Origin: Vibrio japonicus
GTDB taxonomy: Bacteria > Pseudomonadota > Gammaproteobacteria > Enterobacterales > Vibrionaceae
Assembly (NCBI RefSeq): GCF_024582835.1
Contig: NZ_CP102097.1
Span: 992,001 to 1,056,000, forward strand
DNA length: 64,000 bases
Direction: 5' to 3'
How positions within the stretch are numbered: position 1 is the first letter of the stretch; each line of letters begins with the position of its first letter. Below, one piece after another: positions 17,525 to 25,749 of this stretch. Made by a program: the position numbers and the translations under genes. The notes beneath the pieces were generated by a model. The model saw only the letters and a program-made list of their open reading frames with translations, did no database searches and had not been told where the DNA came from.

Positions 17525-18487
17525 TTATAGCGTCGACAAAGGACTGATTACACCAGATCCTCCTCTCTCTAATACGTGTGTATATATTTGAGTGGTTTTG
17601 ACATCGCTATGGCCTAGCTGTTCTTGTACGGTCCTGATATCAGCTCCAGACTCTAATAGATGGGTAGCGAAACTATGCCTTAGCGTGTGACAAGTTACGC
17701 TCTTAGTTATCCCTGCATCTTTTGACGAGCGTTTCACGGCTCTTTGTATGGCCGCTTCGTTTATGTGGTGCCTTCGAGTCAGCCCCGACTCAAAATCTTG
17801 TGATAAACGCGTTGAGGGGAATAAATAGTGCCAATTAAAGTCCATTTCTGCTCCAGGATATTTCTTTTGTAGTGAAGGCCGTATCCAAACTCCTGCATAC
17901 CCTGGATAATTTAGATCTTTTTTGTAATATCTAAGTGTTAATGCTTCCTGCTCTTTTAATAATGGAATGGCCTCTTTCGCTAACGTGACTATTCTGTTTT
18001 TGCCCCCCTTACCCTGCCAGACTCTCACTGCGTTATAGTGATAATCAATATCTTGGATTCTCAACCTAACACACTCCATTACTCTAAGGCCCGAGCCGTA
18101 TAGCAACATGATATGGAGCTTGTATCGTGGGTCAATGTGAGTCAAAAAGCGCCTAAGCTCATCACGTGTTAACACTTCTGGTAATTTTCTATCAAGAAGC
18201 GATTTTTGGAATTTCATTTCCATTGATAGAGGTGTCCGAAAGTACTCCCTGTAAAGAAAATTTATCGCATTAAGCGCAAGAGCCTGAGTTTTCGCAGCAA
18301 CCCGATCTTTCACTGCTAAGTGCGTGAGAAACACCTCAACATGAGTTTCATTTAACTTAGAAGGGTGTTGCATGTTGTGGAACGCAATGTATTTAGTGAT
18401 CCATAGAATATAAGCTTTGATCGTTTTAGTGGCATAATGACGAGCATGCATGTGTTCTTTAACACTGAGTAAGAATTGGCTTTTCAT
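17525..18487 (-). CDS. intIA: integron integrase IntIA (tyrosine recombinase)
   Basis: Inserts and excises cassettes at attI and attC. From the ATG at 18487 it is 320 aa, the length of V. cholerae IntIA. The catalytic residues fall at R135, H267, R270, H293 and nucleophile Y302. The IntI-specific patch is present around residues 236-262 (LTRRHHINEAAIQRAVKRSS). No frameshift, so it should be active. A TTG three codons upstream is a weaker start. It faces away from the cassette array, and a LexA box covers its promoter region, so it should respond to SOS. Confidence 0.97.
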   Translation of the reverse strand: MKSQFLLSVKEHMHARHYATKTIKAYILWITKYIAFHNMQHPSKLNETHVEVFLTHLAVKDRVAAKTQALALNAINFLYREYFRTPLSMEMKFQKSLLDRKLPEVLTRDELRRFLTHIDPRYKLHIMLLYGSGLRVMECVRLRIQDIDYHYNAVRVWQGKGGKNRIVTLAKEAIPLLKEQEALTLRYYKKDLNYPGYAGVWIRPSLQKKYPGAEMDFNWHYLFPSTRLSQDFESGLTRRHHINEAAIQRAVKRSSKDAGITKSVTCHTLRHSFATHLLESGADIRTVQEQLGHSDVKTTQIYTHVLERGGSGVISPLSTL

Positions 18488-18504
18488 ATTGTTCAACTTT
18501 TTAA

Positions 18505-18520
18505 CTGTATTTATATACAG
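18505..18520 (-). promoter_or_regulatory. LexA (SOS) box upstream of intIA
   Basis: CTGTATTTATATACAG: CTGT and ACAG arms with an AT-only centre, one base from the E. coli consensus palindrome. It is 18-33 bp upstream of the integrase ATG, where it would overlap the -10 region. LexA control of intIA is established in V. cholerae. Confidence 0.88.
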
Positions 18521-18639
18521 TTACGTTTAGTCTTGTAGAATTCAAGAATTAGTGGTCACTTTGTGAGCTAATTTAGAGTGGTAACTCGTTTATATGCATA
18601 AGTAATCTATAAGTTTCATGATCTTATGTGATAAGGTGC

Positions 18640-18712
18640 ATTCTGATTTAGTTTTGGATATGTCGAGGGTATGAAAGGGTTATACCGACAGTTTGTAGAT
18701 TAGAAAGCGTTA
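18640..18712 (+). other. attI: attI recombination site
   Basis: Primary insertion site of the integron. The AAAGCGTTA core has the crossover between G18709 and T18710; everything to the right is cassette DNA. The left limit is estimated, since the accessory integrase sites cannot be fixed by eye. No convincing Pc promoter for the array was found in 18521-18709. Confidence 0.75.
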
Positions 18713-18760
18713 TGGCTCACAAGGTCCGCAATCTCAGAAATAAAGGCTGTTCACATCAAA

Positions 18761-18790
18761 TTTACGGTATCATGCACAATTGACTAAACT
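18761..18790 (+). promoter_or_regulatory. candidate promoter inside cassette C1
   Basis: TTTACG (18761-18766) and TAAACT (18785-18790) with an 18-bp spacer, 10 bp before the C1 start codon. The whole 90-bp leader is nearly unchanged in the diverged copy C47, suggesting it is functional. Confidence 0.4.
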
Positions 18791-18800
18791 GTAGTTACTT

Positions 18801-19091
18801 ATGCTTATACCAACTAATACACCTTCTTCCTCAAATGTATCTTGCTCAAACTGCCAAGCTTGCTGCTGCCGCCTTGAAGTTATGATTATCTCGGATACTG
18901 GAGTGCCAGAAGAGTTCATCGCTCGTGATCAGTATGGTGGTGAAACAATGATGCGATTAAATGATGGTTGGTGTGCCGCTTTAGACAGAGACACTCTAAT
19001 GTGCACAATTTATGAAAATCGTCCTTGGATATGCCGCGAATTTGAAATGGGTTCTAATGAGTGCTTAGACGAACGTGTTAAGTTCATATAG
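18801..19091 (+). CDS. YkgJ-family cysteine-cluster protein (C1)
   Basis: 96 aa. The N-terminal CSNCQACCCRLEV matches the CxxCxxCC metal-binding motif of the YkgJ/UPF0153 family, and further cysteines follow in CAALDRDTLMCTIYENRPWICREFEMG, the second half of the family signature. It probably binds iron or zinc; the role is unknown. As the attI-proximal cassette it is in the best-expressed position and also carries its own possible promoter. A diverged copy is in C47 with a different attC type. Confidence 0.85.
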   Translation: MLIPTNTPSSSNVSCSNCQACCCRLEVMIISDTGVPEEFIARDQYGGETMMRLNDGWCAALDRDTLMCTIYENRPWICREFEMGSNECLDERVKFI

Positions 19092-19134
19092 AACAACAGA
19101 TTAACCTTTCTGTTCGTTCGTGAGTGGTAAGCCA

Positions 19135-19259
19135 TAACAAAGCGTTTAAGAGGGATTCTCAACGCTTGGCAGTTTTGGTTCAAAGTTTAGTTTTTGTGTT
19201 TATGGCACAATGGTTTAAGTTGGGTGGTATCGCGTTGTTCACCCCTTAACGCGGCGTTA
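19135..19259 (+). repeat. attC of C1
   Basis: Type A. Boundary C1/C2 after G19256. Confidence 0.93.
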
Positions 19260-19274
19260 GGCATAAGGAACAAG

Positions 19275-19742
19275 ATGGACATTGAAATTATAAAAATTTC
19301 GGCCCAGATAATTATATCTGTAGGTGCGGCCTTTCTAGCTGCATATTTAGCTACCTCTCGTTACCGCAAAGAAAAAGTGTGGGAACAAAAAATGTTTGCT
19401 TATTCTGAGCTAATAGATTCATTACATCGAATGAAATGGCCCGTTTCTGAGCATCTTACAGCATCACTAGAAGGGCGGGAATTATCCGATGAGGTAAGCG
19501 ATGAGTTATGGGCTGACTACAGAAAAGCACGAAAAGATGTATACAAAATAGCAGAAAGATCATCTTTTATTGTGTCACATGAAGTCGTCGACGCTATAGC
19601 AAACTTAGAAAATGGTCGTAGTGAAGCTCGGACGTCGGTGCATTGGCAAGAGCACTTGGATATCGAGTTGTATGCCATTAATGACTGTCTAAAAGTAGTA
19701 AAAAAGATAGGAAATAAAGAATTACGAATAAAAAATGCCTAA
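19275..19742 (+). CDS. single-pass membrane protein, unknown function (C2)
   Basis: 155 aa from the ATG at 19275 (SD AAGGAA). One N-terminal membrane helix (about 8-27, ISAQIIISVGAAFLAAYLAT) is followed by a charged helical cytoplasmic domain (YRKEKVWEQKMFAYSELIDSL). This layout is common in integron cassettes and in small phage-defence accessory proteins, but no family is recognised. The stop codon is the first three bases of the attC. Confidence 0.7.
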   Translation: MDIEIIKISAQIIISVGAAFLAAYLATSRYRKEKVWEQKMFAYSELIDSLHRMKWPVSEHLTASLEGRELSDEVSDELWADYRKARKDVYKIAERSSFIVSHEVVDAIANLENGRSEARTSVHWQEHLDIELYAINDCLKVVKKIGNKELRIKNA

Positions 19743-19861
19743 CAAGCAATTTAAGAGGGATTCACAACGCTCGGCATTTTTGCTTCTACTTCAAACTTAG
19801 TGTTTATGGCACAATGTTTTAGGTTGGGTGGAGGCGTTGTTCACCCCTTAATTGGGCGTTA
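19740..19861 (+). repeat. attC of C2
   Basis: Type A variant with CAATTT...AATTGGGCG outer arms. Overlaps the gene's stop codon. Confidence 0.92.
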
Positions 19862-19880
19862 GCCCTTTACAAGGAAAAGT

Positions 19881-20402
19881 ATGAAGATCGTATACGAAAT
19901 TGATGTAACGAAAGAACAGCATGAAGCTATAGAGTCTTTAAGAAACCAGGCGTTCCCAGATCACCAAGCTAATCGCTCCTACTACAAACAGCTACCTCAT
20001 ATGCGTGCTTTGCAATATGAAAACAACATACTCGTTGGTTATTTAGGGCTAGATTATCGCGCGATAAAAGTCGGTGATGAAGTATATAACGTCTTGGGTA
20101 TCATTGATTTTTGCGTTGCCGAACAGTGGCGAGGTAAAGGTATTGGTTCACTGATGCTTTCTGAAGTATCATCGTTTGCACAAGGAAAGGCGGTCGATTT
20201 CATCATGCTTATCTCAGAGTTGGATGAATTTTACAGAAAACAAGGTTATAGCAAAGTTGAGGGTATCCATTCTTGGCTAAGGCTTCATGAGCACACAAAT
20301 TATGGTGTTGCGGTAGAGCACATTGATGAACTGTTTATAAAGTCCATAAGTGGTAAGCAATGGGCAAATGGGCATGTCGACTGGCTGGGTTATATGTACT
20401 AA
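19881..20402 (+). CDS. GNAT N-acetyltransferase (C3)
   Basis: 173 aa. The acetyl-CoA loop is EQWRGKGIGSLML (about residues 83-95), preceded by the beta strand LGIIDFCVA. A C-terminal extension (from HSWLRLHEH) goes beyond the minimal GNAT fold. The acceptor is unknown. AAGGAAAAGT lies before the ATG. Confidence 0.85.
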   Translation: MKIVYEIDVTKEQHEAIESLRNQAFPDHQANRSYYKQLPHMRALQYENNILVGYLGLDYRAIKVGDEVYNVLGIIDFCVAEQWRGKGIGSLMLSEVSSFAQGKAVDFIMLISELDEFYRKQGYSKVEGIHSWLRLHEHTNYGVAVEHIDELFIKSISGKQWANGHVDWLGYMY

Positions 20403-20415
20403 TTGGTCACAGGGC

Positions 20416-20538
20416 TAACAAAGCGTTCAAGAGGGATTCTCAACGCTTGGCGGTTTTGGTTCAAAGTTTAACTTTTGTGTTTATGGCACAATGGTTTAGT
20501 TAGGGTGGCGGCGTTGTTCACCCCTTAACGCGGCGTTA
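20416..20538 (+). repeat. attC of C3
   Basis: Type A. Boundary after G20535. Confidence 0.93.
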
Positions 20539-20573
20539 TACGCTTATCAGGTCAATCAACAAGGAGCAAGGAA

Positions 20574-20933
20574 ATGAATCAGCATGAAAAACTTAATTAT
20601 GTTGAGTTTGGCGCAAAGGATTTAGAGTCGACAAAATCATTCTTCTCTTCAGTTTTCGGTTGGGAGTTTGTCGACTACGGACCTGAATATACAGCTTTTT
20701 CAAATCAGGGATTAGACGGTGGTTTCTTCAAAGCTGATTGCTGCAACCAAACTAATACCGGTGGAGCACTTTTAGTATTCTACAGCTCTGACATTGAAGG
20801 TACTCTAAAGAAAGTCTCTCAAAGTGGTGGTGAAATCATTCGCCCTATATTCGAATTTCCTGGCGGTTGCCGGTTTCATTTTCTAGAACCAAGTGGTAAT
20901 GAGTTCGCAGTTTGGTCGGAAGCCCGCGTATAA
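20574..20933 (+). CDS. VOC (glyoxalase/bleomycin-resistance) family protein (C4)
   Basis: 119 aa with the paired beta-alpha-beta-beta-beta layout of VOC proteins: LNYVEFGAKDLESTKSFFSSVFGWEF at the N-terminus and GGCRFHFLEPSGNEFAVWSE at the end, with a metal-type His/Glu pair. It may bind or modify a small molecule; resistance cannot be claimed from sequence. AAGGAGCAAGGAA precedes the ATG. A 95%-type relative is in C48. Confidence 0.85.
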   Translation: MNQHEKLNYVEFGAKDLESTKSFFSSVFGWEFVDYGPEYTAFSNQGLDGGFFKADCCNQTNTGGALLVFYSSDIEGTLKKVSQSGGEIIRPIFEFPGGCRFHFLEPSGNEFAVWSEARV

Positions 20934-21053
20934 CAAAGCATTTAAGAGGGATTCTCAACGCTTGGCAGTTTTGGTCCAAAATTTAGCTTAAGTGTTTATG
21001 CCACAATGCCTTAGGTTAGGTGGTGGCGTTGTTCACCCCTTAATGCGGCGTTA
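20931..21053 (+). repeat. attC of C4
   Basis: Type A. Overlaps the stop codon of the VOC gene. Confidence 0.93.
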
Positions 21054-21068
21054 GGCATAGAGTGGAAA

Positions 21069-21548
21069 ATGAAACTACAGCAGATAAATAAGAAACAGCT
21101 GAATCAATTGATTACTGGAACAACAGGGAAAGAAATTGAGTTTTGTAATGGTTCTATTCCACCTAATCATGTGCTCAATCGTTCATTGCAACAAGCTCAA
21201 AAAGCTGGGGCTGAAATATGGTCACTACCTTATATGATGTTATTTCAAGATAATGTTGTTGGCTTTTGTGGCTTTAAATATGAGCCCAAAGCTGGTGAGG
21301 TGGAAATTGGATACAATGTTGCACCTAAGCAACAAGGTCGTGGGTTGGCAAAGTCTGCAGTTAACCAACTTTGCGATTTGGCGTTTGGAACAGGTTTGGT
21401 TGAAAACGTAGTTGCTTTGATTTCTTCAATCAATGTAGCTTCACTTAATGTTGTAAAAGCTAACAATTTCGTTTTTACAGGCATTGTCGTTGATGATGAC
21501 AACGAAGAACTGGAAAAATGGGTGCTAAACAAAGCGTCCAATGCCTAA
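21069..21548 (+). CDS. GNAT N-acetyltransferase (C5)
   Basis: 159 aa. VEIGYNVAPKQQGRGLAKSAVNQL (about 78-101) is the GNAT motif A with the QxxGRGLA acetyl-CoA loop, and ISSINVASLNVVKANNFVFTG is the matching motif B. It resembles the RimJ-like branch. The substrate is unknown. Confidence 0.85.
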   Translation: MKLQQINKKQLNQLITGTTGKEIEFCNGSIPPNHVLNRSLQQAQKAGAEIWSLPYMMLFQDNVVGFCGFKYEPKAGEVEIGYNVAPKQQGRGLAKSAVNQLCDLAFGTGLVENVVALISSINVASLNVVKANNFVFTGIVVDDDNEELEKWVLNKASNA

Positions 21549-21668
21549 CAAAGCGTTCAAGAGGGACAGTCAACGCGTGGCGAGTTTGGCTCAAGTCTTG
21601 GTATTTGTGTTTACGGTGGTAAATTGAAGTTTGGTGGTAGCGCGTTGCTGCCCCTTAACGCGGCGTTA
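21546..21668 (+). repeat. attC of C5
   Basis: Type B, the first of this class in the array. Confidence 0.93.
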
Positions 21669-21686
21669 TGTTTTCGGAGGAAATGC

Positions 21687-21989
21687 GTGATTTGGATAAA
21701 GCGAGTGGCTTTGATTACTTTTCTTTCGGTTCTGGGGTATTTTCTTTTCCTTCATGCAGGGATGGCTAGTGATGGAGCTATAGAGCTCAAGTGGTATTAC
21801 AGGTTTGAAATGATAGTTGCGGGAATTATCTGGTGGCCTGCGGTTTTATATTTGAAGCTTAGGGACTTAGCGAATTATCCAACAAGCATTTTAGGGCTAG
21901 AATTATGGCCAGTACAATATTTTAGCTATTGTATAGTTTTTAAGATTTACGATGTAATCCTCGGGTATAAGAAAACGACGAATAGGTAA
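21687..21989 (+). CDS. small membrane protein (C6)
   Basis: 100 aa from a GTG at 21687, chosen because GGAGG lies 6 bp upstream and the frame before it is attC. Two to three hydrophobic segments (about 5-22, 42-57, 75-92). No family recognised. Followed by about 80 bp with no ORF before the attC. Confidence 0.62.
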   Translation: MIWIKRVALITFLSVLGYFLFLHAGMASDGAIELKWYYRFEMIVAGIIWWPAVLYLKLRDLANYPTSILGLELWPVQYFSYCIVFKIYDVILGYKKTTNR

Positions 21990-22072
21990 TCTATGTAATA
22001 AGTGGGTTTAACTATAGTCTTCTGAAAACTCGGTAAAAAATCTGGATATATGCTCAGTTTGAGCCCCAAACA

Positions 22073-22193
22073 TAACAAAGCGTTTAAGAGGGATTTGGCA
22101 CGCGTGGCATTTTTAGTTTGCGTTGGGTTTGGTGTTTAAGGTGCTTTGCGGAAACTTATGTATTGCGTGCCTGCACCCCTTAACGCGGCGTTA
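22073..22193 (+). repeat. attC of C6
   Basis: Type C-like with GGGATTTGGCACGCG near the 5' end. Confidence 0.92.
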
Positions 22194-22209
22194 TATGCAG
22201 GAGGCAAAT

Positions 22210-22545
22210 ATGGATTATACTCCGAATAAGATCGCACTATCAGAGCGGGTAGCTTGTGCTCTTTTATCTGTATTTCTAACTGTCTACGGTGGCTACGGTT
22301 TATATAAAAACGATCTATACATTCCTGCAAAACGTGGTGGTGTTCATTTTAGCAATGAACCAGCGTGGCTAATGTATGGCGCATTCGTGTGTGGATGTAT
22401 TGTCATGATCTCTGTGATTGTTGACCACTACGATGAACGGAATAATGAGCGTGGTTATAGGATTTTTCGTAACGTATTTAAATATATAGGTTTTGGGTTA
22501 AGTTGCTTTGCAGCACTGTGGAACTTGGAAAATCTAATCGAGTAA
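22210..22545 (+). CDS. small membrane protein (C7)
   Basis: 111 aa starting at the ATG at 22210 after AGGAGGCAAAT. Three membrane segments at about 14-31, 54-72 and 92-106, with a charged loop DHYDERNNERGYR between the last two. Unrecognised. Confidence 0.68.
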   Translation: MDYTPNKIALSERVACALLSVFLTVYGGYGLYKNDLYIPAKRGGVHFSNEPAWLMYGAFVCGCIVMISVIVDHYDERNNERGYRIFRNVFKYIGFGLSCFAALWNLENLIE

Positions 22546-22551
22546 TGCATA

Positions 22552-22672
22552 TAACAAAGCATTCAAGAGGGATTCACAACGCTTGGCGATTTGGGTTTTA
22601 ATTGGCTTTAGTGTTTACGGCACAATGGCTTAGGTCGGGTGGTAGCGTTGTTCACCCCTTAATGCGGCGTTA
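22552..22672 (+). repeat. attC of C7
   Basis: Type A. Confidence 0.93.
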
Positions 22673-22700
22673 TGCTGCTCTGGATATCGGTGAAGAATTG

Positions 22701-23126
22701 ATGTTAGAAATTGAATTATTTGAAAAGATTAAATCTGGTGAAATTACTTCAACGAAAGAGTTTCGAGTCATGCAAATTAGGCGTGGAACGGATGATTGGA
22801 AGAAGGATAAAACGTTCTGGGCTATTCTACATTTGCTTGAAGCGGGGTATATAACAGGCGACCGCATTAAAGGGGACGAAAATGGGAACTATGAATCCTT
22901 ACAAGTTACTTCCAGTGGGTTGGAAGTATATAAATTTATGAAAACCCCTATTAGTGACTTCGGTAAGCCTACATTTTTGGAAATCTGCAAAAATGGCATC
23001 ATTAGTGCCTTTGCTGGGAAAATTATATGGTGGCTAGTAGCAACGGTTATCATAGTAGCGATACCATCATTTAATGAAAAAGCTCAGGCTATTGTCACAA
23101 GTATCTATCAAAACTTATTTGGCTGA
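22701..23126 (+). CDS. winged-helix-like protein with C-terminal membrane anchor (C8)
   Basis: 141 aa from the ATG at 22701. Residues about 25-85 (DKTFWAILHLLEAGYITGDRI, then LQVTSSGLEVYKFM) have the look of a small winged-helix or YjcQ-type domain. A single hydrophobic helix (about 107-125, IIWWLVATVIIVAIP) follows. A membrane-tethered DNA- or protein-binding module is possible, but no family match can be claimed. The start is uncertain because only a weak GAAG lies upstream. Confidence 0.6.
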   Translation: MLEIELFEKIKSGEITSTKEFRVMQIRRGTDDWKKDKTFWAILHLLEAGYITGDRIKGDENGNYESLQVTSSGLEVYKFMKTPISDFGKPTFLEICKNGIISAFAGKIIWWLVATVIIVAIPSFNEKAQAIVTSIYQNLFG

Positions 23127-23134
23127 AAGCAGCA

Positions 23135-23255
23135 TAACAAAGCGTTTAAGGCAGATTCGCAACGCTCGGCAATTTTGGTTTGAATCAGCTTTAGTGATTA
23201 CGGCGCAATAAGTTAGGTTTCGTGGTAGCGTTGCTCACTACTTAACGCGGCGTTA
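23135..23255 (+). repeat. attC of C8
   Basis: Type A variant with AAGGCAGATTC and CACTACTTAA inner bases. Confidence 0.91.
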
Positions 23256-23305
23256 TACCTAATTCACTGTGAAGAAATTTCTCCATTCTAATTCGAGGAA
23301 TATAA

Positions 23306-23605
23306 ATGCAAATAGAAAATTTTTTGTTAGCCATTACGACATTTTTCTCAGTGGCTCAGTTAACGTGTGTAATCACTGTTCCAGATTACAATAATAGGCT
23401 TAACTTTCATTTTTTTAAGTGCTACATCGTTACAGCACTCATCATGCTTTTAACGTCATTTTTGGTTTTCCATGAAGAAAAAGTAGCGCAAGATGTGTCT
23501 GCAAGTAATTTGCTTATGTACTTAGCTTTTCTGTTGTTTGTTCATAAGTTTAATGGCTATTTAGCCGATAAAATCGAATCAACAAAAGATAGTGTGTCAC
23601 GTTAG
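23306..23605 (+). CDS. small membrane protein (C9)
   Basis: 99 aa after GAGGAATATAA. Three hydrophobic segments (about 5-24, 38-56, 70-84) and a short charged tail. No recognised family. Confidence 0.65.
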   Translation: MQIENFLLAITTFFSVAQLTCVITVPDYNNRLNFHFFKCYIVTALIMLLTSFLVFHEEKVAQDVSASNLLMYLAFLLFVHKFNGYLADKIESTKDSVSR

Positions 23606-23612
23606 CTTAGGT

Positions 23613-23736
23613 ATAACAAAGCGTTTAAGAGGGACTCCCAACGCTCGGCGGTTTTAGTTCAATGCATAGCTTATGTGTTTATGGCACAATCTTTAAGCTT
23701 CGGGGTATAGCGTTGTCGCCCCTTAACGCGGCGTTA
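23613..23736 (+). repeat. attC of C9
   Basis: Type A with GGGACTCCCAACGCTCGG. Confidence 0.92.
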
Positions 23737-23760
23737 TATGCTCATGCAAAAAAGGAAACT

Positions 23761-24489
23761 ATGAAGTTCAAAATTATTAGCATGTTATTGTTCTGTCTCG
23801 GAATCGTGATTGGTGCATGGTTTGGCGTAAATAGTGTTGTTATTGAAACAGAAACTATACCAACAAAGACGTTCTTCGACTTGTTTTCCCTATCATTGAG
23901 TTTTGGTGGTTTTGTTTTTGCTGGGCTTTCATTTGCAGTTGCTTACCATGTATTGACTCAATGGAAAGTTCAACACAAAAAGGAACGCTTAACTGAATTA
24001 CAAACAAATGCTATTGATCGAATGTTAAAAAGCCATACAGCGCTGACTAGCTTTACATTTCACGATGGTTGTAAAGATACCTCTATAGCATTTGCAAACG
24101 CTATCACTGAACTTCAAAGTGTGAACATGAGGTACTTTAGTTCAATTAGCTCTGAAAGTATCCAAACTATTGAGCTGATGGCATGTGACATTACTAATGA
24201 CCAAATGCAATTTTCTAAAGACTATGCTTCCTTTATGGCTCATTTTTATAATGGTTCTCAACGTAAGTGCTTATCTATCGAGGGGCGGACAGTAAAATTT
24301 GCTGAATCAACCGAGGGTGTTATACGTAAAGGGTTGCTAGAAAGTTATTCAATTAAATTAGGTTTAGAACTTGAAGTTGTGGACAATCAGTTTGATGTTC
24401 AGAAAATGATTACCAAACTATATCTCGCCATTATCGACAATAGTGGCGAGTTTGTAACACAAGCATACTCAATGGAAGAACGCATATAA
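23761..24489 (+). CDS. two-pass membrane protein with cytoplasmic domain (C10)
   Basis: 242 aa from the ATG at 23761 (SD AAAGGAAACT). Membrane helices at about 5-24 and 40-62, then a ~175-residue soluble helical domain (TQWKVQHKKERLTELQTN onward). This architecture recalls membrane-anchored sensors seen in defence loci, but nothing specific is recognised. The stop overlaps the attC. Confidence 0.66.
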   Translation: MKFKIISMLLFCLGIVIGAWFGVNSVVIETETIPTKTFFDLFSLSLSFGGFVFAGLSFAVAYHVLTQWKVQHKKERLTELQTNAIDRMLKSHTALTSFTFHDGCKDTSIAFANAITELQSVNMRYFSSISSESIQTIELMACDITNDQMQFSKDYASFMAHFYNGSQRKCLSIEGRTVKFAESTEGVIRKGLLESYSIKLGLELEVVDNQFDVQKMITKLYLAIIDNSGEFVTQAYSMEERI

Positions 24490-24607
24490 CAAAGCGTTTA
24501 AGACGGATTCACAACGCTTGGCATTTTGGGTTTGATTCAACTTTAGTGTTTACGGCACAATGGTTTAGGTCAGGTGGTAGCGTTGCTCACCACTTAACGC
24601 GGCGTTA
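24487..24607 (+). repeat. attC of C10
   Basis: Type A with GACGGATTC/CACCACTTAA arms. Confidence 0.92.
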
Positions 24608-24966
24608 GTTGCCAACGAGAAAATCGCAGCTAAAACAGAGTGTTTAGGTCTAATCGTTCGTGTGCTTTGCTCTATTCTGCACTTCGAACTTCGGTTTCTT
24701 GGTTCGCGGAAATTGAGCTTCGATCTTTTCCTAGTTTGGTTTGCCGTTTCAGAAGCCGATTTACTTGTTGAAAGTCAGCTTTGTGGCCTTGTTTCTCCAA
24801 AGGTCTTCTTGGTGTTGTCAGTTCGTTTTCTACGGCGTTGCGTGTTCCAAGTGGTTTCAGTGACAGGCGCTTTGAAACTGCGCCTGATTTAAGTCTCTCA
24901 AAATACGAAAAATGGGTATTGGCAAAGTGCTCATAAACATCAAATCAGAGCCTTGGGCTTGGCAAC
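24605..24966 (+). ncRNA. ORF-less cassette C11 with conserved pseudoknot-like element
   Basis: No supported gene: the open frame at 24662-24892 is not kept in its relatives C15 and C57, which carry indels. The part conserved among the three spans about 24829-24905. Within it GTTTCA (24854-24859) can pair with TGAAAC (24873-24878), and CAGGCGC (24864-24870) with GCGCCTG (24880-24886), in an interleaved order. Expression as an RNA is inferred. The cassette ends form a 12-bp inverted repeat (GTTAGTTGCCAA with TTGGCAACTAAC). Confidence 0.5.
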
Positions 24967-25087
24967 TAACAAACTGTTCAAGAGGGATTCACAACGCTTG
25001 GCGGTTTGGGTTTGAATTAGCTTTAGTGTTTACGGCACAATGGTTTAATCTGGGTGGTAGCGTTGTTCACCCCTTAACAGGGCGTTA
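24967..25087 (+). repeat. attC of C11
   Basis: Type A. Also carries a DUF3265-type open frame. Confidence 0.93.
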
Positions 25088-25135
25088 TGTGCCACACTTC
25101 AGTATAGATCAGTAACCTGATGAGTTAGGGCCATT

Positions 25136-25612
25136 ATGTTGATGTTCATATCTAGAGACCTCGATGTTTTCCAATCAGAATTCGATTTATCTGAGGCTTC
25201 AAGTGAATTAGCTCGTGGCTTTGAGAGCTTAGTGTTAGCTGATATCGCACAGTGCGAGATTAATGATGTTGAGTATCTTCGTTGGATAATGGTTGCGGTA
25301 GAATGTGGGCGTCCTATTGGTTATTGTTATTTCAGGCATCATATCAAAAAATCAGTCACTTATATTGGTCACATCTATGTTGATAAAGAAGCAAGGGGAA
25401 AGGCCATTGCACGTAAGTTATTGAATATGAGCCTTGATTTTAGTTTTAGTCTTTTACCGAACCAAGTTGAGATCCACTTTACTACAAAGGATGTCAACTC
25501 AAGTAAGTTAGTTGAGTTGTTTCTTCGTCGTGCGATGAAGCAGAAGCTAATTGATAAATATTTTAATATCAAAGCTACAGCATTTTCATCCTGGCTTGAA
25601 CTAGGCACATAA
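25136..25612 (+). CDS. GNAT N-acetyltransferase (C12)
   Basis: 158 aa. YIGHIYVDKEARGKAIARKLLN (about 80-101) is a GNAT motif A with an ARGKAIA loop, and VEIHFTTKDVNSSKLVELFLRR corresponds to motif B. A second ATG two codons in is an equal start candidate. The acceptor is unknown. Confidence 0.78.
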   Translation: MLMFISRDLDVFQSEFDLSEASSELARGFESLVLADIAQCEINDVEYLRWIMVAVECGRPIGYCYFRHHIKKSVTYIGHIYVDKEARGKAIARKLLNMSLDFSFSLLPNQVEIHFTTKDVNSSKLVELFLRRAMKQKLIDKYFNIKATAFSSWLELGT

Positions 25613-25733
25613 CAAAGCGTTCAAGAGGGATTCTCAACGCATGGCAGTTTTGGTTCAAAGTTTAGTTTTTGTGTTTATGGCACAATAATTTAGGTTTGGT
25701 GGCTTGCGTTGTTCACCCCTTAACGCGGCGTTA
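25610..25733 (+). repeat. attC of C12
   Basis: Type A. Confidence 0.93.
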
Positions 25734-25749
25734 GGTTTTTGGAGGAAAT

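Noticed and set aside
18521-18709. Pc promoter for the cassette array
   Set aside because: TTGGAT at 18654 has no -10 at a proper distance (TATACC is 21 bp away), so no promoter could be supported.
17489-18800. tRNA or phage attachment site near intIA
   Set aside because: The recombinase has the IntI-specific insertion and faces attI/attC sites; no tRNA gene or phage genes are seen.
23761-24489. Starts of cassette genes placed inside attC (C2, C7, C8, C10, C14, C16, C29, C38, C41, C66)
   Set aside because: The frames extend into attC, but ribosome sites and start codons just after the attC fit better, and attC would move to another gene after shuffling.
24662-24892. 76-aa open frame in C11 as a gene
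   Set aside because: The frame is broken by indels in the related cassettes C15 and C57, it has no ribosome site, and its base composition follows the non-coding block.
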